DNA of 64,000 nucleotides. Origin: Gracilibacillus alcaliphilus. GTDB lineage: Bacteria > Bacillota > Bacilli > Bacillales > Amphibacillaceae. A program made the translations under genes and the position numbers. Within the stretch, counting starts at the first letter, position 1, and every line of letters begins with the position of its first letter. The notes beneath the pieces are model-generated. The model saw only the letters and a program-made list of their open reading frames with translations, did not search any database and had not been told where the DNA came from. Of the stretch, positions 44,409 through 53,661 are shown in pieces. The stretch is taken from contig NZ_JAFBFA010000022.1 in NCBI RefSeq assembly GCF_016909015.1, positions 1 through 64,000 of the forward strand, in the 5' to 3' direction.

Positions 44409-46280
44409 GTGCTGCCATTCTTTACTGATCCTTATCCAGATGAGTTGATTTATTCAGCAATAGCACGTTATCACTTTTACAGTGGAAATATTGATTACAA
44501 AGATACGTTGGAAGAAGTATTTCAAAGTCGTTCTGTGATACCAAGTTTAGAGATTGGTAGTCATTTTCATTCCTTGGCTGGACAGATGGGAAATCATTTT
44601 TCAGTAGAGAATTTACTAGCGAAACATACCATTTACCCGTTTTATGCCCCGTTCCTTTCCAAGCATCGACAGCAAGATATTATGCATGATGTCCAAGGTG
44701 ATGGAAAGGGTCTGTATACACGGCTGGGCATGGTTGCCGGAGGTATTTGCAAGAGAGACGGTTTATACTATTGTTCACGATGTGCTCAATCTGATATTGA
44801 TACATACGGTGAACCGTACATACATAGGGAACACCAACTACAAGGTATAGACATATGTGCGCATCATTATTTACAACTAAGAAAATATCCAGAGGATTTT
44901 AACGAGCAAAGTCGAATCAAATTTATTCGCTTTGAGGCAAAAAGAATGGATTTTTCTACTTTACAGGAAGTGAAATCTTCTGATCATTTTGATATTCAAG
45001 TTAAGCTAGCACAAATGGCATATCAATTGTTAAATGTTGATATAAAAACGTTCTCGCGTGAGAAGGTCTTTAATAGGTATCGATTACTCCTCAGAGAAAA
45101 GAATTTGCTTACTCCTTCAAATCGAATAAGGCAAAATGAGTTATTTGAAGCATTCCAAGCAAAGTTCCCAAAAGAGTTTCTAGAAAAGCACGATTCGGGG
45201 CTAAATGAGGAAAATGAATACAATTGGTTAAAGGTATTAACCCGCAATGAAAAACGCCATGTGCACCCTTTGCGCCACCTATTCTTTCTGTATTTTTTAG
45301 ACAAAGATGTAGAGGAGTTTTTGCATGTTGAACAAGATGAAGGTCCTTTTGGGAACGGTCCGTGGCCATGTTTAAATAAAGCTGCTGATCATTATAAGCA
45401 ACTCGTTATCCATCATGTAGAGATTACAAGAGATTTTAAATCAATCGCCCCCATTGGTACGTTTCAGTGTTCCTGTGGCTTCATTTATGCTAGAAAGGGC
45501 CCTGTTAAATCGAACGAAGATAAATGCCGTATTGGACGTGTAAAAGCGTTTGGAAATGTCTGGATGGACAAGTTACAAGTCATAGCAAAAAACAAGGATC
45601 TTAGCATAAGAGCAATGGCTGAAATGCTTGGAGTTGATTCTAAGACTGTGAAGAGGTATTTATTATCCATGGATAGGCAAAAAGAAGAGGTTGAAAGCAT
45701 AGTAATTCCTCCAACATTCCAACAGTATCGACAAAAATTACTTGAAGGGATACAACGATATCCTAATGATTCAAGAACACAAATTAGAGAGCGTTTTCAA
45801 AAGGAGTACGCCTATTTGTATCGCCATGATAAGGAATGGTTATTTAAACAGTTGCCTAACATTCGCACGAAGGAAAAACCACAAACAACTGTGGATTGGG
45901 AAGTTCGTGATCGTGAATACTGTTCCAAAGTCAAAAAGCTTTCCAAAGAACTCATAATGTTAGATAAGCCCGTTCGAATCACTATTTCGATTGTTGGAAA
46001 ACGTCTTGGAATATTATCGAACTTAGAGAAACATCTCGATAAGCTGCCGCAAACGAAAAAATTCCTAAATGGGGTCACAGAAACGATACAGCAGTTCCAA
46101 ATCAGGCGATGTTGTAAAGTTATAGACCAAATGTTGCTGGAACAAGAACCTGTTAGGTTATGGAAAGTGCAACGCATTGGTGCGGTGAAATCACAGTATT
46201 TTCATGAAATAAAACCGCATTTGGAAACATATTTGCAGAGAAAACAGGAAGTGGATAATGATGAGCACACGACAGGTTAA
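44409..46280 (+). CDS. tnsD: TnsD/TniQ-family target selector
   Basis: 623 residues from GTG 44409, with TAGGAGGGAATCAA upstream. The N-terminal TniQ domain (LPFFTDPYPDELIYSAIARYHFYSG) is followed by a zinc motif, YYCSRCAQ near 122 with later HREHQ and CAHH. A second CSCG occurs near 357, and a helix-turn-helix near 400 (LSIRAMAEMLGVDSKTVKRYL). TnsD binds the end of glmS and directs insertion behind it. The element's location 20 bp behind the glmS stop fits this. It is longer than the 508-residue Tn7 protein I recall. Overlap with tnsE is 23 bp. Confidence 0.92.
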   Translation: MLPFFTDPYPDELIYSAIARYHFYSGNIDYKDTLEEVFQSRSVIPSLEIGSHFHSLAGQMGNHFSVENLLAKHTIYPFYAPFLSKHRQQDIMHDVQGDGKGLYTRLGMVAGGICKRDGLYYCSRCAQSDIDTYGEPYIHREHQLQGIDICAHHYLQLRKYPEDFNEQSRIKFIRFEAKRMDFSTLQEVKSSDHFDIQVKLAQMAYQLLNVDIKTFSREKVFNRYRLLLREKNLLTPSNRIRQNELFEAFQAKFPKEFLEKHDSGLNEENEYNWLKVLTRNEKRHVHPLRHLFFLYFLDKDVEEFLHVEQDEGPFGNGPWPCLNKAADHYKQLVIHHVEITRDFKSIAPIGTFQCSCGFIYARKGPVKSNEDKCRIGRVKAFGNVWMDKLQVIAKNKDLSIRAMAEMLGVDSKTVKRYLLSMDRQKEEVESIVIPPTFQQYRQKLLEGIQRYPNDSRTQIRERFQKEYAYLYRHDKEWLFKQLPNIRTKEKPQTTVDWEVRDREYCSKVKKLSKELIMLDKPVRITISIVGKRLGILSNLEKHLDKLPQTKKFLNGVTETIQQFQIRRCCKVIDQMLLEQEPVRLWKVQRIGAVKSQYFHEIKPHLETYLQRKQEVDNDEHTTG

Positions 46281-47793
46281 AATTAAATGGCCGTTTAGGA
46301 AAGGTGAAAAAGCAAGACTAATTTGGATTGGTGATCCCTTCCGTTTTGATAATAAAATGATGCTACATGCGTACTTTATGTCACGGGGAATTACCGAAAA
46401 GGTACTGTTGGACTGGGGCACATTACCTTGCTTAGCCATCCAGCATTTTTATAGTGATGGGTTAATTACTACAAGTCAGCCACCGCAAGGAGCACGGGAA
46501 GTAGATATAACAATATATCCGGGCAGAGTGCAGTATTATGAGAAGCCATGGAACATACAGGGAAGTGGTGACCCTGCAATTTCTCGCAGTTTTATATTTT
46601 CCTTTGATGGCAAAAATGTCATTCTGCCAGTCATTGAAGTGTTGCGGAGTATATTAGCACCAAATGGCTTTCTTTTATATCGCTTGTTTGAATCGAATTC
46701 CTTTCCCCAGTTCTTCACAGAAACATACGAAGCAAATAAGATTCATCTTAGCTTTTCATCACTATATGAATTGAAGTACACAAAGACAGCATTCGTTTAC
46801 CAATTGGTGTGGCTGCTAACGAATCGTGATTTACGACAAGTTTATGAAAACATTTCCTTCACATGGTTGCAGGAACAAACATTAAAGTTTAAATGGAATT
46901 TCAGACAACCGATTACAATAACTGCTCGTGTAAAGGAAAATAGAAGCACGTGGACGGTATTAAAAATCGTTAATGTAAAAAATAAGCATATTTCATATGA
47001 CAATATCTCTATTTCACACCCAGAAATACAAGATAAAAGGAAGTCGAAAGAGGCGAAGAAATATACATATCGTACTTTAAATAAAACTGACAAGCAAGAA
47101 GGGTTTACATTAGATGAAGAAGTTGATGGATCTACAGATGACTTTGATCTTGTGCAAATGAATCGTTTGAGACATGAATATACTTCAGTCCCAAACGTCA
47201 AACGGATCAAACGTGGTTTTTCAAAGCAGCGTATGGAAGAGGATGAAAACACCAAAAGATACTATGGCGTCAACGATTCCATTCGTTCTACAGCAGATGT
47301 CGGTGGACAACAACTTGAAAGAGGCTTGGAACACCAAATGTTGCATGAGATCCAAGCTCAAGGGGAGCTGCAGGACTTTATAAATGTCTTAAAAATATTG
47401 GAGCAGGACTCAGAAGTAAAAGCAATTCGGGCATTTATGGATGTGTTACCAGAGGGGTTAGGAGAGCGGAAGTTTACAAAGCTTAGCGACGGCGTTACAA
47501 AAAGACGTTATGTAATCGCTGAGGTATTTATGGTGAATGGGGGACGGTTTAATATTATCGAGGTAGAACGTGAACATCGTTCCTTATCAACACTTATTTT
47601 ATCGTCATACTCTAACCAAGATTGGAGTTCTACCTATAATCAAATACTTATAAAGCTTGTCAATGCTAGTGGCACTTGGACTCGTAAGTCATTAGCATAC
47701 TTTGAAAGTGTGGGAATTAACATAACAAAAGCTAAACATAGTAGTAATGGGATTCGAAATTGGGCTAGAATTTTATTAGGAAAGTTCTTATAA
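46258..47793 (+). CDS. tnsE: TnsE target selector
   Basis: 511 residues with two tandem ATG codons behind AGGAAG. The C-terminal half follows the TnsE pattern: a STADVGGQQLE segment, then GLGERKFTKLSDGVTKRRYV, FNIIEVEREHRSLSTLILS and NWARILLGKF. These align by eye with the equivalent region of Tn7 TnsE. TnsE sends Tn7 to discontinuously replicating DNA and conjugal plasmids by binding the sliding clamp and 3' recessed ends. Its presence gives this element both target pathways. The N-terminal half is weakly conserved, as usual in the family. Confidence 0.85.
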   Translation: MMSTRQVKIKWPFRKGEKARLIWIGDPFRFDNKMMLHAYFMSRGITEKVLLDWGTLPCLAIQHFYSDGLITTSQPPQGAREVDITIYPGRVQYYEKPWNIQGSGDPAISRSFIFSFDGKNVILPVIEVLRSILAPNGFLLYRLFESNSFPQFFTETYEANKIHLSFSSLYELKYTKTAFVYQLVWLLTNRDLRQVYENISFTWLQEQTLKFKWNFRQPITITARVKENRSTWTVLKIVNVKNKHISYDNISISHPEIQDKRKSKEAKKYTYRTLNKTDKQEGFTLDEEVDGSTDDFDLVQMNRLRHEYTSVPNVKRIKRGFSKQRMEEDENTKRYYGVNDSIRSTADVGGQQLERGLEHQMLHEIQAQGELQDFINVLKILEQDSEVKAIRAFMDVLPEGLGERKFTKLSDGVTKRRYVIAEVFMVNGGRFNIIEVEREHRSLSTLILSSYSNQDWSSTYNQILIKLVNASGTWTRKSLAYFESVGINITKAKHSSNGIRNWARILLGKFL

Positions 47794-47887
47794 TGTCTCC
47801 CATCCCCTTACTTTAGAGAAAACTGACTTCGGATAACTTCAATAAACGGGCCACGCTCGACAAGTTCTGTTATAAACGCTATATTGC
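47794..47887. other. Spacer between tnsE and the first group II intron
   Basis: This AT-moderate spacer has no gene. It should be the 5' exon of the intron, if the intron boundary near 47888 is correct. No terminator was seen directly behind tnsE. Confidence 0.4.
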
Positions 47888-49071
47888 GTGAAATACAGGG
47901 GATTATTAGTAAATCCTAACTTTACAACTGAGGATGGGAATGACGGAGCCATGTTTCCCGAAACCATCCGTCAATACTCCTGCATGCGTCATGACTGACA
48001 GGTCATGGGGTTTGAAGTACAGGTAGATTCGGCAGAACGAAGGCTGAAGCCATTCCTTTAGAAAAGGTATGCCAACGGATATGCCGCACGGCTGAAAAAC
48101 TGGATATGGTGAGAATGGTTTCCAGGAAGGGAACTGACGAACACCCGAACATACAGGTCTAAAGTTTGACTATAGGGAAACCTATAGGCCATCCAACGAT
48201 GGCGTGAGTGGTGTGGAGTAAAAATTGGCCCTCTGAAACACGCTATACCGAACAAAGGCGGTATCCAGCTCACAGGCTTACAGGGAACACCTACGTCCAG
48301 AACGGAAAGCTAGGTTGTAAGGGACTTGGAAAACAAGGATCATTGAGACAAGGACTGTCATCCGAAATGGTTGCTATAAGGCTTATGCTGAAAAGCATTG
48401 ATCCTTGCGAGGGTAGGGGTACGACTGATGAATCTCCTGTAATGGGAGTGGAGGAACAGCCCCAAGTCTAACGGGAAAGAATGATCATTTTCCATACGTG
48501 CATTGCACCGATCGGGTAAGAACGTGGGAACATCACTTCCGTAAGGAGGGATACCACAGTGCAAGCTTTACGATACTGGGATTATTACGATATGACGGAG
48601 ACGTTTACGGATTTGTACGACAAAGCCAATCAACAACAATCATTTTCCCATCTGTTTGATGTTATTACATCTCGAGAAAATATTTTACTGGCTTATCGTA
48701 CAATAAAATCCAATAAAGGATCCGAGACGCCAGGAACCGATGGAAAAACCATCACAGACATTAAAAAGTTGTCGGAAGAAGAATTAGTGACAGAAGTTCA
48801 AAACAAACTCGAAAACTATCGCCCGAAAAAAGTCAGACGAAAATGGATTGAAAAAGATAATGGTAAGTTGAGACCTCTTGGGATTCCCTGTATTCTAGAT
48901 CGAGTCATCCAACAAAGTTTCAAGCAGGTGCTTGAACCGATTGCTGAAGCTCAATTCTATAATCATAGTTATGGGTTTAGACCGCTTCGGTCAGCGCACC
49001 ATGCGATGGCAAGAATCCAATTCCTTATCAATCAAGCACACTTTCATTTTGTGGTTGACATTGATATCAAG
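47888..49071 (+). mobile_element. Group II intron, 5' part (plus-strand copy)
   Basis: About 670 bp of structured, gene-free sequence with group II domain I-IV features precedes a reverse transcriptase start. Examples are the GTGGTGTGGAGTAAAAATTG region, the many short paired blocks and the GGAAACCTATAGGCCATCC hairpin. The 5' boundary (GTGAAATACAGGGG) is a guess. The intron is cut at 49071 by the three-recombinase element, and its 3' half, with domains V and VI, is not in the window. Confidence 0.75.
48559..49071 (+). pseudogene. Group II intron reverse transcriptase, N-terminal fragment (plus strand)
   Basis: About 171 residues from GTG 48559 (AAGGAGGG upstream). The RT block 0-2 sequence TPGTDGKTI, KLRPLGIPCILDRVIQQSFKQVLEPI and HSYGFRPLRSAHHA is clear. 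It ends at VVDIDIK, within motif A (usually DIDIKGFFD), exactly where the recombinase element begins. The remaining palm, thumb and maturase domains are missing. The few codons after 49071 (VITS) come from the inserted element. Non-functional. Confidence 0.92.
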
Positions 49072-49102
49072 GTTATCACCAGTTAATCATTACCACCAGT
49101 TA
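49072..49102. repeat. Left terminal inverted repeat of the RIT-type element
   Basis: It begins GTTATCACCAGTTAATCATT and ends ACCACCAGTTA. It is identical to the reverse complement of 52578-52608 except for one A/T change. Each repeat also contains two copies of the word ACCAGTT. Confidence 0.9.
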
Positions 49103-49196
49103 GTTGATAAAATATAAAATTGTTTATAAGCAATAGTTACAAAACCTGCTTGAATTATTTAATAGTCTATTTTCTAACTGGTGATAATTATTAGTA

Positions 49197-50207
49197 TTAT
49201 TTTATTAATCCTTTAAGTTTTTTTAGGATTTCAGGATCTTTCCATGAAGCTATCGGTTCTTCAGCATTATCTTTAAAAATTAAATTTCCAGCGGCTTCAA
49301 CAGCTTTCATCATTGCATCCGATCCAATTTCAAGATATGCCTCTGTTGTTTGAATGGATTCATGTCCAAGAAAGCGTTGAATAACCGGAAGACTAGCTCC
49401 ATTTAAGAGCATATGGGTTGCCTTGGATCTCCTCAGCATATGAGAAGATACTGTTTTGTTGGTGAGTGAGTCCAGTTTTTCTGATGCTGCAAGTGCATAT
49501 TTTTTAAGTATATAATCTATGCCGGAATCTGAAATTCTGTCACCACACCGGTTTCTAAACAAAGCGCCATTTTCAAGTAGGAATTTCTGCCGAAATTGCT
49601 TCATAAGTTTTACGGTATGTTTGGTTAAATATACTCTGCGATATTTGGATCCTTTACCAAAAATGACAACAGAATTTTCTTTCCCAAATGAAAAATCCTT
49701 CAAGTTCATGCGGACCGTTTCATCTACCCTTGCCGCAGTATCATACATGACATTAATAAGGATAAAATGCTTGTAACCAGCATCCGTGGATATATTTATG
49801 GATTCAAGTATTGCCTGATATTCTTCAATAGTTAAAAAATCTTTTTTTGGTTTTGGTGCTTTTTTAATTTTTATATCTTTTGCGTTTAAATAAGCATTGG
49901 CATAAACCGGATTAATATCAGCTGCAAAAGAAAGAAAAGCGACAATTCCAGCTCTGCGCTGATTTCTGGTCGATATAGATACACTTTTTTCGGTTTCTAT
50001 ATATGACAAGAACATTCGAATGTAACTCTTATCAAAATGAATGACATTAATATCCTCAATCTGGAGGGTTTGGCTTTTCTTTAGCCAGAGGACAAACTGT
50101 TCAATTGCTGTATAGTAAGACCTCAGCGTTTCAGGAGACATACCTGCTTCGTTTTTCACATAAGAGACAACAAAATATTCAAGCATACTAGGAAATGTTT
50201 TATTCAT
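49197..50207 (-). CDS. Tyrosine recombinase, third gene of the trio
   Basis: 336 residues if translation begins at ATG 50207 (MNKTFPSML); 13 additional in-frame codons lie upstream. An N-terminal SAM-like core-binding domain spans 10-100. The catalytic domain has arginine in TAARVDETV (about 175), HMLRRS (about 263), LGHES and the nucleophile tyrosine in TTEAYLEI (about 298). It overlaps the second gene by 8 bp, as gene two overlaps gene one, so translation is probably coupled. Each RIT recombinase is thought to be needed for movement; the exact division of labour is unknown. Confidence 0.88.
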   Translation of the reverse strand: MNKTFPSMLEYFVVSYVKNEAGMSPETLRSYYTAIEQFVLWLKKSQTLQIEDINVIHFDKSYIRMFLSYIETEKSVSISTRNQRRAGIVAFLSFAADINPVYANAYLNAKDIKIKKAPKPKKDFLTIEEYQAILESINISTDAGYKHFILINVMYDTAARVDETVRMNLKDFSFGKENSVVIFGKGSKYRRVYLTKHTVKLMKQFRQKFLLENGALFRNRCGDRISDSGIDYILKKYALAASEKLDSLTNKTVSSHMLRRSKATHMLLNGASLPVIQRFLGHESIQTTEAYLEIGSDAMMKAVEAAGNLIFKDNAEEPIASWKDPEILKKLKGLIK

Positions 50208-51233
50208 TAAACTCACCCACCTTTTCGTCAAAAATGGATGATACAAATGATGTATATTTCTCCATTTTTTCTAAGGTATCCTGAAATAGATCGTTTGTTA
50301 GCCATAGATATTCTTGTGTACAGTAAATTGATTGATGTCCCATGAAGGTTGAAAGCGACATCAGGTGTACATTGATATCCCCAGGCATACGGGATAATTT
50401 TTGTAATGAATGGACTGCAAATGTGACTCTGATGTCATGCATCCTAGGACCGAATCCTTTTCCTTTATGCTCTATTCCTGCCATATTTAAAAACCGTCTG
50501 AAATAGATATACGCTCTTTGAGATGAAACTTGTCCATTATTATGGGGAGATCCACTATCAAAGAAATATCTCCCTACACCCTTTCGGGTTTTTGATTGTT
50601 CTAGGTACTTACTACAGGCTTCAAAAAGTGAATCTGAAATTGTTACAATACGTAGATTATCATTTTTAGCACGATTAATGTGAATAATACGTTGTTTCAG
50701 GTCAACCTCTTCTACTTTTAATCCTGTGACTTCAGAAATTCGCATTCCGGTACAATAAAGCAGGGTAAAAATACATGACATACAACTTAACATATTTGGT
50801 GTTCCTGTGTATTTTTGTTTAGGTTGATAATTTCTGGATTCATACAGCACCCTTGCAATTTCGTCATGTGAAAAAACATATGGCACAAAGGTATTCTTCC
50901 TACGTTTTATCAAAGCAGGTACAATATAAACATTTTTTGTTCTGAGTACCGATGTAAGGTAATTACCAAAAGAGCGTATAATAGAAGCTTTTCTGGATGC
51001 AGTTGAATTTTTTCATCTGGTCCGATAGTAAGGAAACCAATGACAGTCTCTCTCTTTAAACAATGTTCTTGTTCTGGATAATCCATACAGTACCTGTCAA
51101 ACAGTGACATAACAGGAAGAAATGACTCAGGTTTACAACGGTTTGCATTGACTTTATACTCAATGAAAGAAACAATACAGTCTGCCAAATAACTTCTGAA
51201 ATAAGTAGTATCACAAATGTAGGTTTTATTCAT
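50200..51233 (-). pseudogene. Tyrosine recombinase, second gene of the trio, frameshifted
   Basis: ATG 51233 opens MNKTYICDTTYFRSYL and overlaps the first gene by 8 bp. Near 51010 the frame breaks after DEKIQ. The expected continuation TASRKASIIRSFGNYLTSVLRTKNVYIVPALIKRRKN is present in the next frame and leads straight into the catalytic part (50200-50913). The cause is probably loss of one A in CAAACTGC. The catalytic residues GMRISEV, MHDIRV, MGHQS and TQEYL are intact. With this break the element should be unable to complete a three-recombinase reaction, unless the missing protein comes from elsewhere. Confidence 0.87.
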
Positions 51234-52428
51234 AAGTTGGCACCTCGAGTTCACAGAGGCGAAGATGATTAAAATCAACTTTTGAATAAATCCTGGTGGT
51301 ATCAACAGATGCGTGCCCTAGCGTTTTGGAAATTTCCATAATACCGGTATCATTGGAGAGCATGTTTGATGCCAGAGAGTGTCTTAAGCTGTGGCTTCCG
51401 TGTTTTCTTCCGTTGATGTTAATACCGGAACTTATAAATGCATTAGATATCATAGTTGATATCGTTACAGCTGAACCGAGTTCAGAACCGTCGGCTTTTA
51501 GAAATACTTTTTCACTCGTAAAAGCAGATCTTTTATTCAGAAGGTAATCAGTTAGCGCATTGCCAGAATAACCGTTGAATTTATGTGTAAGTAACTGTTT
51601 GGTTTTGGACTGAACAATACAAATCGTTTCACTTTCCCAATCTATATCAGAAATTTTCATGTTCCAAATATCTCCGGCACGGAAACCATAAAGCGCAATA
51701 AGTAGAGCAATTGCATAATTACGTTTTGGATTAATACCACCACTATATCGGATATAATCTAACAACTGAAAGATTTCTTCTGGGGTATAAACAGAAGGAA
51801 TCTCTGTATGATTACGATGTTTATTTGAAGGAAACAATGGACTGTAGTCAGAATATATATATTCCTTTTTATTACAATATACAAGAAAACGCTTCAATAC
51901 TTTTAACTTGGATTTTACAGTTTGTTTTGAAAGATCGGAAAGCGAATAAAAATATTGTAGTAAAAGACCATCGCTAATATCTAATAATGAACATGTTGTT
52001 AAAAAAGTATGAACCGTGTTATATGCATATCTTTGGGAATTCGGAGAGTACTCAAGTTCTTTTATGTGTTCCATGTAGCTATCTAGACATATTTTATCGA
52101 AGTTCGACAACTTTTTCCTTATAGATGACCCCTCCATTGATGTTCCTGGCATTGATTGATAGTTGAAATAATAAATAAGTGAATGAAAAGCATGACGGAT
52201 TCGATATTCTTTTACGGGTAGTACTGATGGATCTTCAAGAAGTAAATTCCTACCACATTTATGAATCAGATAATTATTGATGCTTTGCAGGTTAAACTCA
52301 GTTTCAAAATAAATAGATTTGATAAAACGATTCCAATGCCACCTATAATTGATATAGATGCTCGACTTGGTAAAAAGCTGTTTTTCAAGACAATTGCAAG
52401 CATTGTCAATAAGGATTGTAGTTTTCAT
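51226..52428 (-). CDS. Tyrosine recombinase, first gene of the trio
   Basis: 400 residues. A core-binding domain (about 95-200) precedes the catalytic domain, with arginine in YGFRAGDIWNMK (about 246), HSLRHSLAS (about 341), LGHASVDTT and nucleophile tyrosine in RIYSKV (about 382). GGAGGATAACAATC lies before the ATG on the minus strand. It is the promoter-proximal gene of the trio, about 180 bp inside the right inverted repeat. The family integrates and excises DNA via a covalent 3'-phosphotyrosine intermediate. Confidence 0.9.
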   Translation of the reverse strand: MKTTILIDNACNCLEKQLFTKSSIYINYRWHWNRFIKSIYFETEFNLQSINNYLIHKCGRNLLLEDPSVLPVKEYRIRHAFHSLIYYFNYQSMPGTSMEGSSIRKKLSNFDKICLDSYMEHIKELEYSPNSQRYAYNTVHTFLTTCSLLDISDGLLLQYFYSLSDLSKQTVKSKLKVLKRFLVYCNKKEYIYSDYSPLFPSNKHRNHTEIPSVYTPEEIFQLLDYIRYSGGINPKRNYAIALLIALYGFRAGDIWNMKISDIDWESETICIVQSKTKQLLTHKFNGYSGNALTDYLLNKRSAFTSEKVFLKADGSELGSAVTISTMISNAFISSGININGRKHGSHSLRHSLASNMLSNDTGIMEISKTLGHASVDTTRIYSKVDFNHLRLCELEVPTYE

Positions 52429-52577
52429 GATTGTTATCCTCCATAACGAATTTCAGTGTTAAAACTGATAAACTCATTATAGTAGGAAATATGATTATCA
52501 CCAGTTGGGATCTTATAGAATTTAAAAACCTATTGTTTTTCCTATTAGTATTTATAAACCCATCAAAATTCAAGTCA

Positions 52578-52608
52578 TAACTGGTGGTAATGATAAACTG
52601 GTGATAAC
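52578..52608. repeat. Right terminal inverted repeat of the RIT-type element
   Basis: It reads inward as GTTATCACCAGTTTATCATT followed by ACCACCAGTTA. It is directly joined to the CAA codon of the second reverse transcriptase at 52609. Confidence 0.9.
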
Positions 52609-53127
52609 TTGGATGTCGACGTCTAACACCCAATATCTTTGTTTACTTTCTTTGCGAATTTTCGCCACAGCTTGATGCGCATTTCGTTTTGGGCGAAACC
52701 CAAACGAACAGTCTTGAAAATCCGCCTCAAAAATGGGCTCAATGACGATTTTCATTGCCATTTGTGCGATTCTGTCCTTTACCGTCGGAATGCCTAACGG
52801 TCGTTTCTTCCCATCATCTTTCGGTATATAGGTTCGTAGCACGGGGTGTGGATGATAGGCTTTCTCCTTCAGTTCCATATAGAGTTCATTCAAAAATTTC
52901 TTCTCTCCATAATCGCTGATATCTTCCAAGGTTTGGTTGTCCACCCCACTACTTCCTCTATTTCTTTTCACTCGTTGCCATGCTTCCCATAAGATATCTG
53001 GACGATACATCTTATCATACAAGGCATGAAACCGCCGTGTCTTACTTTCCTTGGCACAAAGGTATAATGTTCGTTGAAGTTGTCGAGCTTTTACCTGATT
53101 GGTGTAGTTAGCTATTTTAGCATTCAC
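52609..53127 (-). pseudogene. Second group II intron reverse transcriptase, N-terminal fragment (minus strand)
   Basis: About 173 residues from a GTG start at 53127, with AGGAGG further upstream. Clear RT blocks are SSGVDNQTLEDI, KKRPLGIPTVKDRIAQMAMKIVIEPIFEADF and CSFGFRPKRNAHQA. It stops at WVLDVDIQ, the motif A codon homologous to the cut in the first intron, where the recombinase element's inverted repeat begins. Its protein sequence differs strongly from the 48559 RT, so this is another intron lineage and not an inverted duplicate. The 3' half is missing. Confidence 0.92.
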
Positions 53128-53656
53128 TCACTCTTACCTCCTTCCAACATGTGAACGAAGTAGGGTATTGGTTTCTACCGTCCTTCCCTAGATCACGTTG
53201 TGTTGTCATGATCATCTCTGGTACTATGACCCCCTCCGACTTCCTCTCAGTCCATCCACCATTTCACTTAACGCTTATAGGTTTCTGTTTTACTTCTTGT
53301 AGAAGTGACCGAGGAGGATATCCCCAGTTCCGTTTATCACTTTCTTAACATGTCGCTCTCCATACCCCGAGGGATTCTTCGGTGCTGATATACCAAGTTC
53401 TTTACACCTTCCATGGTCTTCGCTTATAAGACACAAGCTCGACTTCCCTTCTTCCTTTTAGAGGGTTGTAATTGACGAGGCTGCAAGATTCACTTGATGT
53501 TACAACCTGTTAAGTTGCTCGCACTCCGTAAAGAGTACTTTGTCACGAGGCTTCAACCTTAGGATTTCTCCACCAGTTGCCCGTCAGCTACCGAGCGTCT
53601 TGGCACTTACTCGGGTTGGACTTTCACCAACTAGCAATGAACGGCTTGCTGGGCAC
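52609..53656 (-). mobile_element. Second group II intron, 5' part (minus-strand copy)
   Basis: About 520 bp of structured RNA-like sequence lies between the RT start and a plausible 5' boundary GTGCCCAGC near 53656. It includes GTGAAAGTCCAACCCGAGT- and CTCGGTAGCTGACGGGCAAC-type blocks common in bacterial group II domain I. It points toward the first intron, with the recombinase element between. The boundary is approximate. Confidence 0.75.
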
Positions 53657-53661
53657 GCGAC

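Larger units (their letters stand above)
39607..47793 (+). mobile_element. Tn7-like element copy 2, left end through tnsE
   Basis: The left end TGTGGCTTTGAAATAAAG matches both ends of copy 1. It is followed by the same binding-site array and complete tnsA, tnsB, tnsC, tnsD (tniQ) and tnsE genes in one direction with overlaps or short gaps. I give the end as the tnsE stop because no right end was recognised before 64000. The true element may extend past the window with everything to the right as cargo. Confidence 0.87.
49072..52608 (-). mobile_element. Three-tyrosine-recombinase (RIT-type) element
   Basis: A 3537-bp element bounded by near-perfect 31-bp inverted repeats, both starting GTTATCACCAGTT. 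It encodes three overlapping tyrosine recombinases on the minus strand (51226-52428, 50200-51233, 49197-50207). This is the plan of recombinase-in-trio (RIT) elements. No other genes are carried. Its ends abut codon K of VVDIDIK on the left and codon Q of VLDVDIQ on the right, in two different group II intron reverse transcriptases that point toward each other. The middle recombinase is frameshifted. Confidence 0.85.

Noticed and set aside
39607..47793. CRISPR-associated Tn7 transposon
   Set aside because: No Cas gene or repeat-spacer array is present; a long TnsD and a TnsE are present and the element sits at glmS, so it is classical Tn7-type targeting.
48208..48471. 87-residue open frame
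   Set aside because: Lies inside the structured RNA part of the group II intron.
48559..49071. Reverse transcriptase as part of a retron or diversity-generating system
   Set aside because: The RT blocks and the long structured 5' RNA are of group II intron type; no template/variable repeat pair or msr/msd structure was seen.
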